Shown piece after piece: positions 1 through 9,468 of a stretch of DNA of 64,000 bases. The stretch comes from Sphingobacteriales bacterium JAD_PAG50586_3 (GTDB lineage: Bacteria; Bacteroidota; Bacteroidia; CAMBQF01): contig CP096135.1 in assembly GCA_023213195.1 (NCBI GenBank), positions 1,630,616 through 1,694,615 on the forward strand, given 5' to 3'. Under the pieces are notes generated by a model that ran no database searches, was not told the DNA's origin, and saw only the letters and a program-made list of their open reading frames with translations. A program made the position numbers and the translations under genes. Position 1 is the first letter of the stretch. Every line of letters starts with the position of its first letter.

Positions 1-287
1 ATATTGAGTACCTGTTTGATGTACCGCCCAGCGTGTTTATTCCACCCCCAAAAGTAGACTCCGGTGTTATCCGTTTGGTGCGCAATAATGTAGTTGATTT
101 AGGCTGCGACGAGAAGCTGTTTAAGACTGTAATAAAGCTTGCCTTTAACCAACGCCGTAAAATGCTCCGCAATGGGCTCTCATCGCTTGCTAAGGGCCGA
201 GAGCACCGTTTATTTACCCAACGCGCAGAGCAACTGTCGGTAGCTGAGTTTGTAGAGCTAACCAATTTCCTCCAAGAACAGCAATAA
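1..287 (+). CDS. rsmA: 16S rRNA (adenine-N6,N6)-dimethyltransferase, C-terminal part
   Basis: Partial gene that enters from before the window; the open frame runs from base 3. RsmA (KsgA) methylates two adjacent adenines near the 3' end of 16S rRNA during small-subunit maturation. The translated fragment carries the family's VFIPPPKVDSGVIRL stretch near its start, then the helical C-terminal domain with FNQRRKMLRNGL. These are typical of the last 90 or so residues of the family. The methyltransferase core lies outside the window. The apparent ATG at 33 is internal (the Val-Phe-Ile codons upstream are in frame and conserved), so it should not be used as a start. Confidence 0.93.
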   Translation, partial: IEYLFDVPPSVFIPPPKVDSGVIRLVRNNVVDLGCDEKLFKTVIKLAFNQRRKMLRNGLSSLAKGREHRLFTQRAEQLSVAEFVELTNFLQEQQ

Positions 288-307
288 ACCCAAATGCTTC
301 ATGTCAT

Positions 308-323
308 TCCCGCGTAGGCGGGA
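308..323. repeat. short GC-rich hairpin downstream of rsmA
   Basis: TCCCGC and GCGGGA flank a 4-base loop, within a TCATTCCCGCG-type context that is common as an intergenic element in many bacteria. It could stop transcription from rsmA but has no T-tract, so I list it as a repeat or hairpin. The rest of 288-417 shows only a small direct repetition of CTGACTACTGA and no gene. Confidence 0.4.
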
Positions 324-417
324 CTACAAGTTTTGCTTGCAAAGCGCAGAGCTGATAAACTCACCATTAGCACCCGTAATCTTTTTATTTTCTGACTACT
401 GACTACTGATCTCTGAA

Positions 418-1031
418 TTATTTGCTTCTTCCCAATCCATCCAAAGCGCTTGAATCGCCGGGTTTTAACAACAATGCTTTGTTGAATAAAGTGCGTGCTT
501 CGGCAGTTTTACCAAGGTTTAGGTAGTTCCATGCAGCCATGTGGTTAGCATCATAATCAAAAGGATATAGTGCCATAGGTATTTATCAAAATACGGTTTG
601 GCTTTTGTAAAGTTTCCCTTGTTGTAATTGATAAGCCCAATGCGGTAGTTCGCCGTAACCTGGTTAGGGTCTACTTTCAAAATCTCTTCATATTGCTTGG
701 CAACATCGTCCCACTTGTTTAGTGCTGATAAAGGGTATACCACACCAAAGCGTGCTTCTATAGCACCTGGGGCAGATGTAACGGCCTTTTGGTAATAATC
801 TACCGACACGGAAAAATCGCCGTTTAAATAGTACAGCCAACCAAGGCGCAGGTTAAGCTCATAACTGCCGCTGCCATATTCAGCTTTAAGCACATCAATG
901 GCTTTTTTATAGTCAAGGTTATACTCGTGCGTGTAACTTGCTGTAAAAGCATCTTGCAGTTTTTTATTGTCTTGGGCTATGGCTACGCTAACCATGCAGG
1001 CCAAAATAAGGGTAAAAATGTGTCGTATCAT
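418..1031 (-). CDS. secreted tetratricopeptide-repeat protein (frameshifted)
   Basis: About 204 residues once a one-base break near 575-580 is repaired. It has a signal peptide (MIRHIFTLILACMVSVAIAQ) followed by TPR-like helical repeats: LGWLYYLNGDFSVSVDYYQKA, then a repeat ending YEEILKVDPNQ, then YRIGLINYNKGNFTKAKPYFDKY. The uncorrected frame ends in an unlikely Trp/His/Leu tail. The next frame continues the repeat pattern with HMAAWNYLNLGKTAEARTLF and ends at the TAA at 418-420. TPR proteins normally act as protein-binding scaffolds. The start ATG overlaps the TGA of the upstream gene (ATGA), so the two are translationally coupled. It is the last gene of the operon beginning at 4507. No specific partner can be named from sequence. 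Confidence 0.72.
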
Positions 1032-2334
1032 GGTGTAAAGGTTATTCCGGTTGTTATAAAATGGTTGTTATAGTATGTGTTGTAATCAATTGCGTTGCCG
1101 GCACCAAATGACTGCCTGTAGCTGCCTTGCCTTTGCATATAGGTATAGCCTACAAACATATTGACGTGGCTGCTATGGTAATAGTTTAATGTGGCCGATA
1201 ACTTCGTCGTTATCTCATCAGGAATATTATAAATAGTAAACCCATTGCCCTCTACAAAATACCGCAATAGCCCCTTAGCAAAACCCAACTCTACCCACAG
1301 TTTTTTAGCCATTTTAAAACCTACTTTTTGGGTTATGGCAAAGTGTGGTTTAATACTATCTCGCAAGGCTAATACATGCGTAATGCCGTATAAATTAGTA
1401 TTGCCCAATGGGTAGTATAAAAGGCCCACATCGGCGTGTACAAGCTGCCCCGCTAAATTAGAAACTCCCACAGCCAGCGATGCGCTGCCACCTGTAAAAC
1501 GTTTGGCAACCTCAAGTCCGCCATAATACTGTGTAATGCTAACGGTGTCTATAGTGTTAGTTGGCGTTCCCGTTTCATAAGCCCTGCGGTAGCTTTTATA
1601 TGCAAAATGGGTAATGTGCCCCGCCGGTGCTACAGTCCAACCTTTGCCTAAGTAAAGTACCGGCGATAGATACAGCGAGTTTTGATGTGTGGTATACGTA
1701 GCCGAACTATCAAAAAATATAGCATCAACACGGTAGGTAGAACCCAGCCCGACATAGTTGTATGCACTTATTAATTTTATATTTTTAGATAGGTTGTTTA
1801 CCATGCTTAGTTGCACAAAGCCTGTGTTGTTTAGCTGGCGGGTTTCTGCATTAATAACACCGGGCTGCCACAGGGCAATACCGCCGTTTAGTGCATTGTT
1901 ATCGCTAACAGCATAGCCTCCGCTAAGCGATACAGATTGCACAGCCCTTAGTTTATAACCCAGGCGCTGCTTTTGTGTAGCCAATAACTTGGTAGCTGTG
2001 CGTTGCTTTTCAAATGCATTGCCTGTAAAATCGTAAGTGTAGTAAAGGTATTCCCGCGCCAGACTATCAGCAGGAAAAAACTTTAGCGCCTTTTTAAAAT
2101 GCAGGGCAGCCCTCTCGTACCTTCCTTTGTTATAATACACGCTGCCTGCACACAAACGCAGGTGGTAAAAATCAATATCATTTTCAGCCGCTTTTTTAAC
2201 GTGCGGCGCATGCCTTTTAAATCGTTGGTTTTGTATTGCACATAGCTGGCACTGTATATTTGGGTGTAGGCTAATTGCTGCGCCTGTAAAGCACCTGCTA
2301 CAAATAAGAGTATGCAGAGTAATACTATACGCAT
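1028..2334 (-). CDS. TPR protein with probable outer-membrane beta-barrel C-terminus (frameshifted)
   Basis: About 435 residues. The true N-terminus is the signal peptide MRIVLLCILLFVAGALQAQ at 2334. The frame breaks in the T6 run at 2192-2197; adding one base joins RRTLKK to AAENDIDFYHLRLC. The first 120 residues contain TPR-like segments (YYNKGRYERAALHFKKALKF). The remainder has alternating hydrophobic/aromatic strands (GGYAVSDNN, YNYVGLGSTYRVD, LNYYHSSHVNMFVGYTYM) ending in an aromatic-rich strand, like outer-membrane barrels of the YaiO or PorP kind. It starts 10 bases inside the end of the urea transporter-M23 gene and overlaps the downstream TPR gene by 4 bases. The barrel assignment is inferred from the strand pattern, not from a recognised family. 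Confidence 0.65.
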
Positions 2335-4507
2335 GTTGCAATTAATTTTTCTTTCCCAATAGCGGCTTCAATGCGGGCTACTTTATCATTTTCTATTATC
2401 AGTGTAAAACTGTTTTGCTTAAAGGTGTTGCCTACAAATTTTATGGCTGCTGTAGCCTGTAATATAATGCTGGTAGGGTTATGGATGTTATCGCAATTAA
2501 TATGCGCTATACTGTATTCTGCTTTAGCAAAGCGATAGAAAGGCGCAACAAAATCTTGCACCAGCATAGCGGCAGAATTATTAAACTCGGTAAGCGGGTA
2601 ATTATCTTCAACCATAATGCCCTTATAATAGCCTAACAAAACCTTATAGGCGGCAAGGTAAAAGGCATACAGTGCCGATTCTTTATCGCCTTCAAAATCG
2701 GTAAAGTAAAACAGTGTGCCATCGTTTACAAAGTAGGCAACAGACTGTGTAGTATGGCAATAAATATAGGTGCGGTTATAGGCGTTGGTAAATACTTCCC
2801 ACTCGTTTTCAGTTGTCTTTCCGGCCCTTTCAACATGGTAGGTAAACTTCATCCCTGGCGTTAAGCCAAACGCTTTTGTAAGCAAAGGTGTTGTGGTAAT
2901 ATTGCTTATACACTGTCCTTCTTCGGGCTTTTCAAATGTTTTAAGCTGAAGTTTATTATTCTCTTTTAACAGGTAGTACGATAGGGGATAGTCTGTTGTT
3001 TTAGCGCCCACCTTTGCATTATTTTGCAATTGGAAATGAATGTGAGGCTCGGGCGACCGACCTGAATTACCACAGGATGCAATAACATCACCTTTTTTAC
3101 GTAGCTACCTGCCTGCACTTTAAGGCTGTCTTTCTTTAAGTGGCTAAGCTGGCTATACAGGTTATCGCCATGGTCTATAACAATGCTGTTGCCCCAGTTT
3201 TTCTGCATATCCATAGCAGCCACATTGTTATCATCAACATAATCTACCACCTCAATAACATGTCCATCTGCCGGGGCAATTACCGGTTTGTTATAGCAGT
3301 AGTAATCTTCTTTTTCTGTACCCCCATTATGGTATTGTTTTAATTCAGAATCAAGGATGATAAAGTCGAAAGCCTTGCTCCAATCGCCCAAATGCGTGTG
3401 CTTACCATTATGGCCCTGCGACACAAACCAATCGCCCCAAAAAGGTAGTTGTATATGTTTAAAGAGGTTGTTTTTGTAGCGCGATGCAGAGCTAAGCGAT
3501 TTATAAATAGTTTTCTCAGGCGAGTAATATTGTATTACTATAAGCTGTAAATACTGATGTACCGACCGTGCTCGCAGCATAGCTAAAAACACAATGGTTA
3601 TAAAGCTAAACGCCAGTGTATACACAGGCAGCATCCAGGTGCTGAATAGCTTGAAAAATGCCAGGTGCGCCATAATGGTAAGTGGCACCAACAGCATTAC
3701 CGATAGGTATGAATACAACGATGGTACGATATAAAAACACCCTACGGCAATAGCAATAAATATAAAGTTGGCGCCAGCCTGGTATTTAAGCCAGTGCATT
3801 TCTGCCCCTGCCAAATCTATACAAACCCAAGCCCAGCAAAAAGAAAGTAATGTTAGGCTGAATGCTATGCGCGAATGGTAAAGCAACCCTATACCAACTA
3901 ATACACCTGTGGCTAATTTAGCCTGAAAGAATATAGCGCCCAACGATAAAAAATATCCTTTTATCATTGTTGGGAACGACAATGATTTGGTACCTTCTTC
4001 TAACGTATCAAGCACACCAAAAGGGTTAAAGAATGTGTTATCTAACAGGTATGCGTTGTGGTTTACAACCTCTAACAATTGGGTTTGGCGTATAGCCAAT
4101 GTTACAATATAAGCGGTGAGTATAAACGGCAAACTAACCACCGGCAGGCCTTGTTTGCTTAGTATGCCGGTAAGCCATGCCTGTACAATTATTGCCAGTA
4201 AAATAGCAAAGCTTAATACCACCCAAAATGCCGGAGTAAGCCTGTAATCGTAGCCAATGGCCATGCCTAATAAAAGAGCGTTAAAACCAAAAATGCCTTC
4301 GCGTATTTGTGTTTTATCAAACCCTAAAAATGTAGCTACAAGGTTAGCCAGCATAACAGCAAAAAGGCCACAAACGCCCAATACAGGGTCTAAGAAAGTA
4401 CACAGCATTAGCAGCAACCCCAGTACTTTATCTTGGGAGAAGAATATTTGGGCATAGCTATGTACTATACCTTCTGCTAATGTTTGTATGTTGTGTTTTT
4501 TAATCAA
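2325..4507 (-). CDS. urea transporter fused to M23 (LytM-type) peptidase domain (frameshifted)
   Basis: About 727 residues after adding one base to the T6 run at 3093-3098. Residues ~25-310 are a polytopic membrane domain with urea-transporter features: LCTFLDPVLGVCGLFAVML, FGFNALLLGMAIGY, and LPVVSLPFIL, followed by a second set of helices repeating the pattern. After about residue 350 comes a soluble M23 zinc-peptidase-like domain with HTHLGDWSKAFDF (first metal-site region), PVIAPADGHVIEVVDY, NSIVIDHGDNLYSQLSHL, and, only in the repaired frame, GRSPEPHIHFQLQ with the HxH motif. A roughly 200-residue C-terminal tail of unknown type follows. The start is TTG, because an in-frame stop lies three codons upstream. 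It heads the operon with the two TPR genes. The substrate could be urea or another small amide; whether the peptidase is active is unknown. Confidence 0.8.
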
Positions 4508-4583
4508 CCTGTATTATAATTTTCGCCAATTATACTATAATTAATCTGTTGCTTTTAATGCTTTTATAGGCAAGTATTCAACA

Positions 4584-5942
4584 CTACAGTTCAAACTTTT
4601 TTAAGTAATCGGGCAGCACTTCCATATCATGCAAAGTGTCTATGGTTTCTTTGTTGCGTATAAGGTGGGGGTTGCCGTTTACATCAATCATTACCACGTT
4701 GGGCCGCATTTGTATAAATTGCATCCATTGGGTCATGTTATAAGCGCCTACTTTATGCACCACTACCTGGTCGCCTTTGTTTAGCAAGGGCAGACTAATA
4801 CTCTCGCGCACCACATCAATATTCATGCACAATGGGCCATATAATACCATGTCTTCGGTATGGTGGGTAAACTCTTGCGCGGGCGATATTTTATGGTCGT
4901 ACCAAAAGGCGGTAAATAAAATATTCACGCCAAAGTCCATAATGGTAGCGCGGCGGCCATCGCTAAGGCGTTTAGTGGCTAATACGCTGCCCAACAGGTA
5001 ACCGGCATCGTCAATAAGCGCGCGGCCTGTTTCTAAAATCAACAGGGGCAACTCATCTTGCTTGTAGCCGTAGTTTAATAGGGTAGAGGTAATAACCTCG
5101 GCAAACTCATCTATCGATGGTACAATATCAGCCCCCGGAAGGTACGAGCCTTTTAGCGTATTAGCCGATGGAAAACCACCACCTAAATCCAGGTATTGAA
5201 TGATTTTTCCAAAGCGGCTTTTTATGTTCATGGCTAGGTCGCTAAGTTTGGCTGCGGCCACACCATAGGCGGCGGTGCTTAGCATAAACGTGCCTATGTG
5301 GCAATGCAGGCCGGTAAGTTCTAAATTATCGCTGGCCATAATTTTGGTAATGGCGTTCCATGCCTGCCCACTCTCGTAATTAAAGCCAAAGCGGTCCCAC
5401 ATAGGGTAAATGCCGGTATCCATATTTACACGTATGGCTACGCGTGCTTTCTTGTTAAGGCGGGTAAGCAGCTCTTGTAGTTCGTATAGCTCGTCAAAAT
5501 GGTCAATATGTATCATTGCGCCATCGTTAATAGCCAGTTCTAAATCAGCAACGGTTTTATCAGGACCGTTAAATATTATTTTATTGCCCGGAACGCCGTT
5601 GCCCTTGGCCTTTTGGTATTCAAAGCCCGATACTACTTCGGCCCACGAACCTTCCTGGTGAAAAACGTTGCAAACCGCGTTTATATAATTGGTTTTATAG
5701 CTCCATGCAAATTGCACTTTTGGGTAGCGTGTTTTAAAAGCACGCACCGCATTTTGGTAGTTGCGGCGTATTTGTTTTTCGCTGATAACAAATACCGGTG
5801 AGCCATATTTTGCAACCAGTTCTTTTACCGCAACACCATCAATATGGGTGTGTGGGGTGTACTCTGTGCGGGTGCCAAATTTATTCATCAAGCCTGCATT
5901 AAGCTTTTTAATAAATGGGCGTTCGTATTTCAACTTTTCCAT
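4584..5942 (-). CDS. PLP-dependent decarboxylase, fold type III (DAP/ornithine decarboxylase family)
   Basis: About 452 residues counted from the ATG at 5942; an upstream start at 5960 adds only MCKSRI. Fold-III decarboxylases remove the alpha-carboxyl of diaminopimelate, ornithine, arginine or related substrates. Visible landmarks: FAWSYKTNY with the PLP lysine, GLHCHIGTF, YLDLGGGFPS (phosphate-binding glycine loop), LILETGRALID, YGPLCMNIDVV with the active-site Cys position, and GAYNMTQWMQF near the end. The specificity helix is not that of a standard LysA, so I do not name the substrate. It lies 84 bases downstream of an ATP-grasp gene that itself overlaps a PqqD-like gene, which argues for a dedicated biosynthetic cassette and not lysine synthesis. 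Confidence 0.85.
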   Translation of the reverse strand: MEKLKYERPFIKKLNAGLMNKFGTRTEYTPHTHIDGVAVKELVAKYGSPVFVISEKQIRRNYQNAVRAFKTRYPKVQFAWSYKTNYINAVCNVFHQEGSWAEVVSGFEYQKAKGNGVPGNKIIFNGPDKTVADLELAINDGAMIHIDHFDELYELQELLTRLNKKARVAIRVNMDTGIYPMWDRFGFNYESGQAWNAITKIMASDNLELTGLHCHIGTFMLSTAAYGVAAAKLSDLAMNIKSRFGKIIQYLDLGGGFPSANTLKGSYLPGADIVPSIDEFAEVITSTLLNYGYKQDELPLLILETGRALIDDAGYLLGSVLATKRLSDGRRATIMDFGVNILFTAFWYDHKISPAQEFTHHTEDMVLYGPLCMNIDVVRESISLPLLNKGDQVVVHKVGAYNMTQWMQFIQMRPNVVMIDVNGNPHLIRNKETIDTLHDMEVLPDYLKKFEL

Positions 5943-5987
5943 AATCCTACTTTTACACAATAAATATTTTGGTACTGATTTTAATTT

Positions 5988-6025
5988 TTACCCCTCTCCT
6001 TTGGGGAGGGGCAAGGGGTGGGGCT
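5988..6025. repeat. intergenic C/G-rich imperfect palindrome
   Basis: CCCCTCTCC-TTT-GGGGAGGGG forms a hairpin, followed by CAAGGGGTGGGGC. Related elements occur at about 23871-23907, 43703-43732, 48390-48430, 48625-48675 and 54058-54092. This one separates the ATP-grasp and decarboxylase genes and may act as a transcript-processing or attenuation hairpin. Confidence 0.5.
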
Positions 6026-6026
6026 A

Positions 6027-7079
6027 TTAATATTCGCCAAAGGCTGATATTTTTTGAAAGTCTTCTATATCGGTTATCAAATCCCACGAGTAGCGTATAA
6101 ACAACTTGCCAATAGCATACTTGTCGTATGGTTTTACATCGTGCCCCATAGCCATTTTAACAAGCGCTGCCGGCTGATTTTGCCCTGCACCTACAGTTAG
6201 GTATATCCATGCGGGGAAACGCGGGTTTACTTCCATTATATAGGGCTTGCCATCAATAGAAAGCATAATCTCTAACTCGTACCCGCCGCGCCATTTGGTG
6301 GCTTTGCAAAACTTGCGGGCCATTTCTAAAAAGCGGTCGTCTTCTAAGGTAATACCGGCCCATGCTTTGCCTTTATCAGTAATATACATTTTGCGCATAG
6401 GCACAGCGCTTATTGTACCGCCTTTACCATCGCCCAGTGCGGCAACGTTTATCTCGGTACCATTAATAAACTCCTGCACAATAATAGGTGTGCCCCATTT
6501 AGCGCTAAGTTTATGAAAAGCCTTTTGTGCCTGCTCTAATGTTTGGGCAATGATAGCATCGTAAAACTTGCCTTTAACCACTAGTGGATACCCAAGTTCT
6601 TCGGCCACTTTGGGCAGTTCGCTTACGCTGTATATAACTACTTGTTTAGGTACGTAAAAACCATGCTTTTTGCCAAACTCAAACAGGTTTATTTTATCGC
6701 GGGCCTCAAACTGGGCGGTAGTAGGTAAAAAGGTGTGTATGCCTATTTCTTCCAGCTTGGGCGATAGCTTTATAAAGTTGTAAAGCTCTGCATCAAAATT
6801 GGGAATTAATACATCAATAGATTCCTTTTCATGTATGTATTCTATACGGTTGAAAATAGCCTCTGTACCAGCTGCGGGGTAGGGTATCTGGTACACTTTA
6901 TCGCAAACCCCTTCCATGTAAATGCCGGGCTCTAACGATTCGTACGAGAGGCCAATGATGCGGACATCCCAGTCGGCACAATCGCGTATGCCGCGTATAA
7001 CAGCAACACCCGGCCCGGGACTGTCTATAGCGTTTAAGCCTGTTACAGCAACAGTAAGTTGGCGTTTTTTAGCGTTCAT
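6027..7079 (-). CDS. ATP-grasp domain ligase
   Basis: 350 residues. The N-terminal ~110 residues are a Rossmann-like pre-ATP-grasp domain (LTVAVTGLNAIDSPGPGVAV, then IDVLIPNFDAELY). The central ATP-grasp fold shows FEARDKINLFEFGKKHG, YPLVVKGKFYDA (nucleotide lysine), PIIVQEFINGTEINV, and the metal-binding YIMEVNPRFPAWI. The architecture resembles the carbamoyl-phosphate synthase large-chain and PylC-like families, which join a carboxylate to an amine through an acyl-phosphate. The substrate is unknown. The start codon lies inside the end of the upstream PqqD-like gene (11-base overlap), so the two are translationally coupled. The fold assignment is strong; the role is inferred only from context. 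Confidence 0.85.
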   Translation of the reverse strand: MNAKKRQLTVAVTGLNAIDSPGPGVAVIRGIRDCADWDVRIIGLSYESLEPGIYMEGVCDKVYQIPYPAAGTEAIFNRIEYIHEKESIDVLIPNFDAELYNFIKLSPKLEEIGIHTFLPTTAQFEARDKINLFEFGKKHGFYVPKQVVIYSVSELPKVAEELGYPLVVKGKFYDAIIAQTLEQAQKAFHKLSAKWGTPIIVQEFINGTEINVAALGDGKGGTISAVPMRKMYITDKGKAWAGITLEDDRFLEMARKFCKATKWRGGYELEIMLSIDGKPYIMEVNPRFPAWIYLTVGAGQNQPAALVKMAMGHDVKPYDKYAIGKLFIRYSWDLITDIEDFQKISAFGEY

Positions 7080-7317
7080 ACTGTATCAGGTTGTTGTCGC
7101 GTAGCAATACCATAAAATCATCCACATCTTTCTCCAGCTGGTTGCCCTCTACATCGTATTTATCCAGCAAAGCGGTTTTAATGTCGGCAATGCTTTTACT
7201 CTCCTTCATCAGGTTTATTATCTCCGTACCTATTTCGTTGGCGGTAAAAGAATCGCCACTGGTAGGGTTGAATATAAATCCCGTTTCGCTTACTGCTAAA
7301 TTTTTGTTTAGCTTCAT
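7069..7317 (-). CDS. PqqD family (RiPP-recognition-element-like) small protein
   Basis: 82 residues, the size of a free-standing PqqD. The N-terminal half is the beta part (LAVSETGFIFNPTSGDSFTAN). It is followed by the winged-helix pattern IGTEIINLMKES, IADIKTALLDKYDV and LEKDVDDFMVLLRDNNLIQ, which matches PqqD-type proteins that bind a leader peptide or carrier for a partner enzyme. It starts the cassette with the ATP-grasp and PLP-decarboxylase genes. I see no PQQ genes and no obvious precursor peptide between here and the next gene, so the bound partner is unknown. The gene is preceded by a 120-base A/T-rich leader that could hold the promoter. Confidence 0.8.
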   Translation of the reverse strand: MKLNKNLAVSETGFIFNPTSGDSFTANEIGTEIINLMKESKSIADIKTALLDKYDVEGNQLEKDVDDFMVLLRDNNLIQYER

Positions 7318-7440
7318 AATTGGTGTTTTGTGGGGGTATGACTGCGTTTTTCTACAAGGGTTTAAAATTGGGGTTAATATTTTTTATAAAGTATGTTTGT
7401 TATCACGTGTATAGAAGATTAGCGAAGTGCTAAAACACCA

Positions 7441-7464
7441 ACGGCCCGGGGTTACCCGGGCCGT
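7441..7464 (-). terminator. strong hairpin terminator after the T9SS protein gene
   Basis: ACGGCCCGGG and CCCGGGCCGT form a perfect 10-bp stem with loop GTTA. It lies 30 bases beyond the stop of the gene ending at 7494 and is followed on the minus strand by a T-rich stretch (TTGGTGTTTT). Confidence 0.75.
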
Positions 7465-7493
7465 TGGCATAAAAATATAAACTAACCTATAAA

Positions 7494-9092
7494 CTATTCT
7501 ACAACCAATTTTCTGCTGAATGAGTTGCCCTCTGTAGTAATTACAATAGAGTATATACCACTTGCAAGGTTTGTAATATCAAAAGTTTTGTTAAAAGCGC
7601 CGTTAAATTTAATAATCTCTTCGGCTACTATCTGCCCTAACGGAGTAACAACTTTTATAACTCCATTAACAGGCTTAATAGCGTTTAACTGTAACATTAC
7701 CTGGCTGCTGGCAGGGTTAGGGAACAAATCGAATGTTGAGAACACAGCAGACTCGTTAATACCTACTTTAATAACCTGTACCGGCAGTGTAATAGTATCG
7801 CTACCGCAGGCATTGGTTACAATTAGCGTAACGTTATAGTTGCCATCAGATGCAAAATCGTACGACAGGTTAGAGCCAGTGCCTATAACATTGTCAGATA
7901 TGCTCCACTCATAAGTTGTAGCTCCGCTACCAGTGCTGGTAAAGTCAACAGTGTAGTTGTCTATTTGGTTAAAGCTAAAGTTAGCTACAGGGTCGTTAAC
8001 CAAAGTAACAATTACCGGTGCCGATGTGCCAGAGCAACCGGCCTGGTTTTGGCAGGTAAGGGTATAAGTACCTTCGCCAGTAATGGTAACAGGGGTGCAG
8101 TTGTTTGCGTTTGTTGCTGATAGGGTAATAACATCGCCCTGGCAAAGGTCTACGTTGCCGGTAAGGTTTGTAGTAGGCACAAATGGAGCAGGGTTTGCCA
8201 GGTTAAAAGAAACAGTGCCTGCGCAGCCACCACTGCCGCTGCCGCCGGTTACTACTAAATCGTCAATAGCAAATGTAGGGTCAGTACCTACACCGTCATC
8301 ATTATTCCTCCAACGGAAAGCTAACCTAAGGTTGGGGATATTTTCGCAGGCTGCGGGTAGTGTAACCGATGCGCAAGCCCAGTTTAATTGGTTTTGGTAT
8401 TTGGTTGCAAGGTCTATCCAGCTGGTGCCACCGTTAATGCTATAACGTAATGTGCCGTAGTCAATATCGGTTTGGCCCATACAACGCCAGCCAAATTTAA
8501 CCACTATGTTGGTTTGGCCTGTGGTGTTAATGTTGGTGTTTAACGATGCAAATTTATCGGTAGTGGTGTTGCTTAAAATACCGCCACCGGCATCGTAAAT
8601 AGCGCCCGAGCCAAATAGGCTGCAAAATTGGCCCGTGCAATATACGTGCAGGGTTTTATCGCCCGTAGTAACAAGGTTGCCAGAGTTGCAAACACCATCC
8701 CACGACTCAAAATCATCAATAACCCAGGCGTTAGCTTCAGCATCTTGTGCACCAATAGCAGTGTTTAAAGTCCAGTTAGAGGTGTTATCAAAATTGTCGC
8801 TAAAAAGGGTTGTTGTACCCCCGCCACCGCCGGTGGTAGCAGCTACCGTATATGCACCCGCCGACAGGTTGGTTAAGTTAACGCTGGCGTTGTTGGTTAC
8901 CTGTGGGGTGCCACCGTTTACAGTGTAAGTGTATGGACCCGAACAGCCGCTAAAGTTGATTGTAGCAGAACCATTGGTTCCGTTGTTACACGTAGGGCCT
9001 GCAGTTGGGGTTGCGTTAACTGTTAGTGTTTGAGCGCCTGCAACCGATGCAATTGCTAAACAAGATAACAGCAAAGTAAATTTCTTTATCAT
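7494..9092 (-). CDS. secreted multidomain protein with PKD domain and type IX sorting tail
   Basis: 532 residues. Signal peptide MIKKFTLLLSCLAIASVAGAQ, then a Cys-rich SprB-like repeat (GPTCNNGTNGSATINFSGCS, GPYTYTVNGG). A middle region resembles a lectin/jelly-roll fold (FSDNFDNTSNWTL, and LRLAFRWRNNDDGVGTDPTF with AIDDLVVTG). A PKD-like domain follows (TTYEWSISDN, NVTLIVTNACGSD), and the last 75 residues are a Por secretion-type tail (FDLFPNPASSQVMLQL, ITNLASGIYSI, FSRKLVVE). Such tails direct export through the type IX system, after which the tail is removed and the protein is anchored or released. The target ligand is not evident. It is a single transcription unit with its own terminator at 7441. 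Confidence 0.85.
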   Translation of the reverse strand: MIKKFTLLLSCLAIASVAGAQTLTVNATPTAGPTCNNGTNGSATINFSGCSGPYTYTVNGGTPQVTNNASVNLTNLSAGAYTVAATTGGGGGTTTLFSDNFDNTSNWTLNTAIGAQDAEANAWVIDDFESWDGVCNSGNLVTTGDKTLHVYCTGQFCSLFGSGAIYDAGGGILSNTTTDKFASLNTNINTTGQTNIVVKFGWRCMGQTDIDYGTLRYSINGGTSWIDLATKYQNQLNWACASVTLPAACENIPNLRLAFRWRNNDDGVGTDPTFAIDDLVVTGGSGSGGCAGTVSFNLANPAPFVPTTNLTGNVDLCQGDVITLSATNANNCTPVTITGEGTYTLTCQNQAGCSGTSAPVIVTLVNDPVANFSFNQIDNYTVDFTSTGSGATTYEWSISDNVIGTGSNLSYDFASDGNYNVTLIVTNACGSDTITLPVQVIKVGINESAVFSTFDLFPNPASSQVMLQLNAIKPVNGVIKVVTPLGQIVAEEIIKFNGAFNKTFDITNLASGIYSIVITTEGNSFSRKLVVE

Positions 9093-9272
9093 ATAAATAG
9101 TTCCTTATTAAGTTTTGTGCAAGTTACCATAATGCTATGCCAACATCAAGCGTATTTGTTCTCGTTGCAAGGGCTATAGTGAGTCTGAAAATTTAACTAG
9201 ATAGTAATCTATAACTAAGATTTGCATTGTATAAATAGTATTATTACATTTGCAGCCCTTTAATAAAAGGCC

Positions 9273-9346
9273 GGTCCTATAGCTCAGTTGGTTAGAGCAA
9301 CAGACTCATAATCTGTGGGTCCCTGGTTCGAGCCCAGGTGGGACCA
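9273..9346 (+). tRNA. tRNA with CAU anticodon (elongator Met, or Ile2)
   Basis: Full cloverleaf by eye: acceptor GGTCCTA paired with TGGGACC (one T-G wobble), D arm GCTC-AGTTGGTTA-GAGC, anticodon arm ACAGA-CTCATAA-TCTGT with anticodon CAT, variable GGGTC, T arm CCTGG-TTCGAGC-CCAGG, discriminator A at 9346. The 3' CCA is not encoded (CCC follows). A CAU anticodon with a paired first acceptor base excludes the initiator. Choosing between elongator tRNA-Met and the lysidine-modified tRNA-Ile2 needs a covariance-model search. Confidence 0.95.
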
Positions 9347-9358
9347 CCCACAAACCTG

Positions 9359-9386
9359 AAATCCCGCGAATAGCGGGATTTTTTTA
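9359..9386 (+). terminator. terminator of the tRNA transcript
   Basis: AATCCCGC / GCGGGATT stem with loop GAATA, followed directly by six T. It lies 14 bases beyond the tRNA. Confidence 0.85.
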
Positions 9387-9417
9387 TTCCTATTTTTTAC
9401 TTTATGTACAGTAAACA

Positions 9418-9449
9418 AAAAGCCCCGACATTTTATTGCCAGGGCTTTT
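9418..9449 (-). terminator. terminator of the transglycosylase gene
   Basis: AAAAGCCC and GGGCTTTT form a hairpin 20 bases past the stop at 9469. The A/T arms allow termination on either strand. Confidence 0.7.
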
Positions 9450-9468
9450 CTATATCTATAAACCTGTA

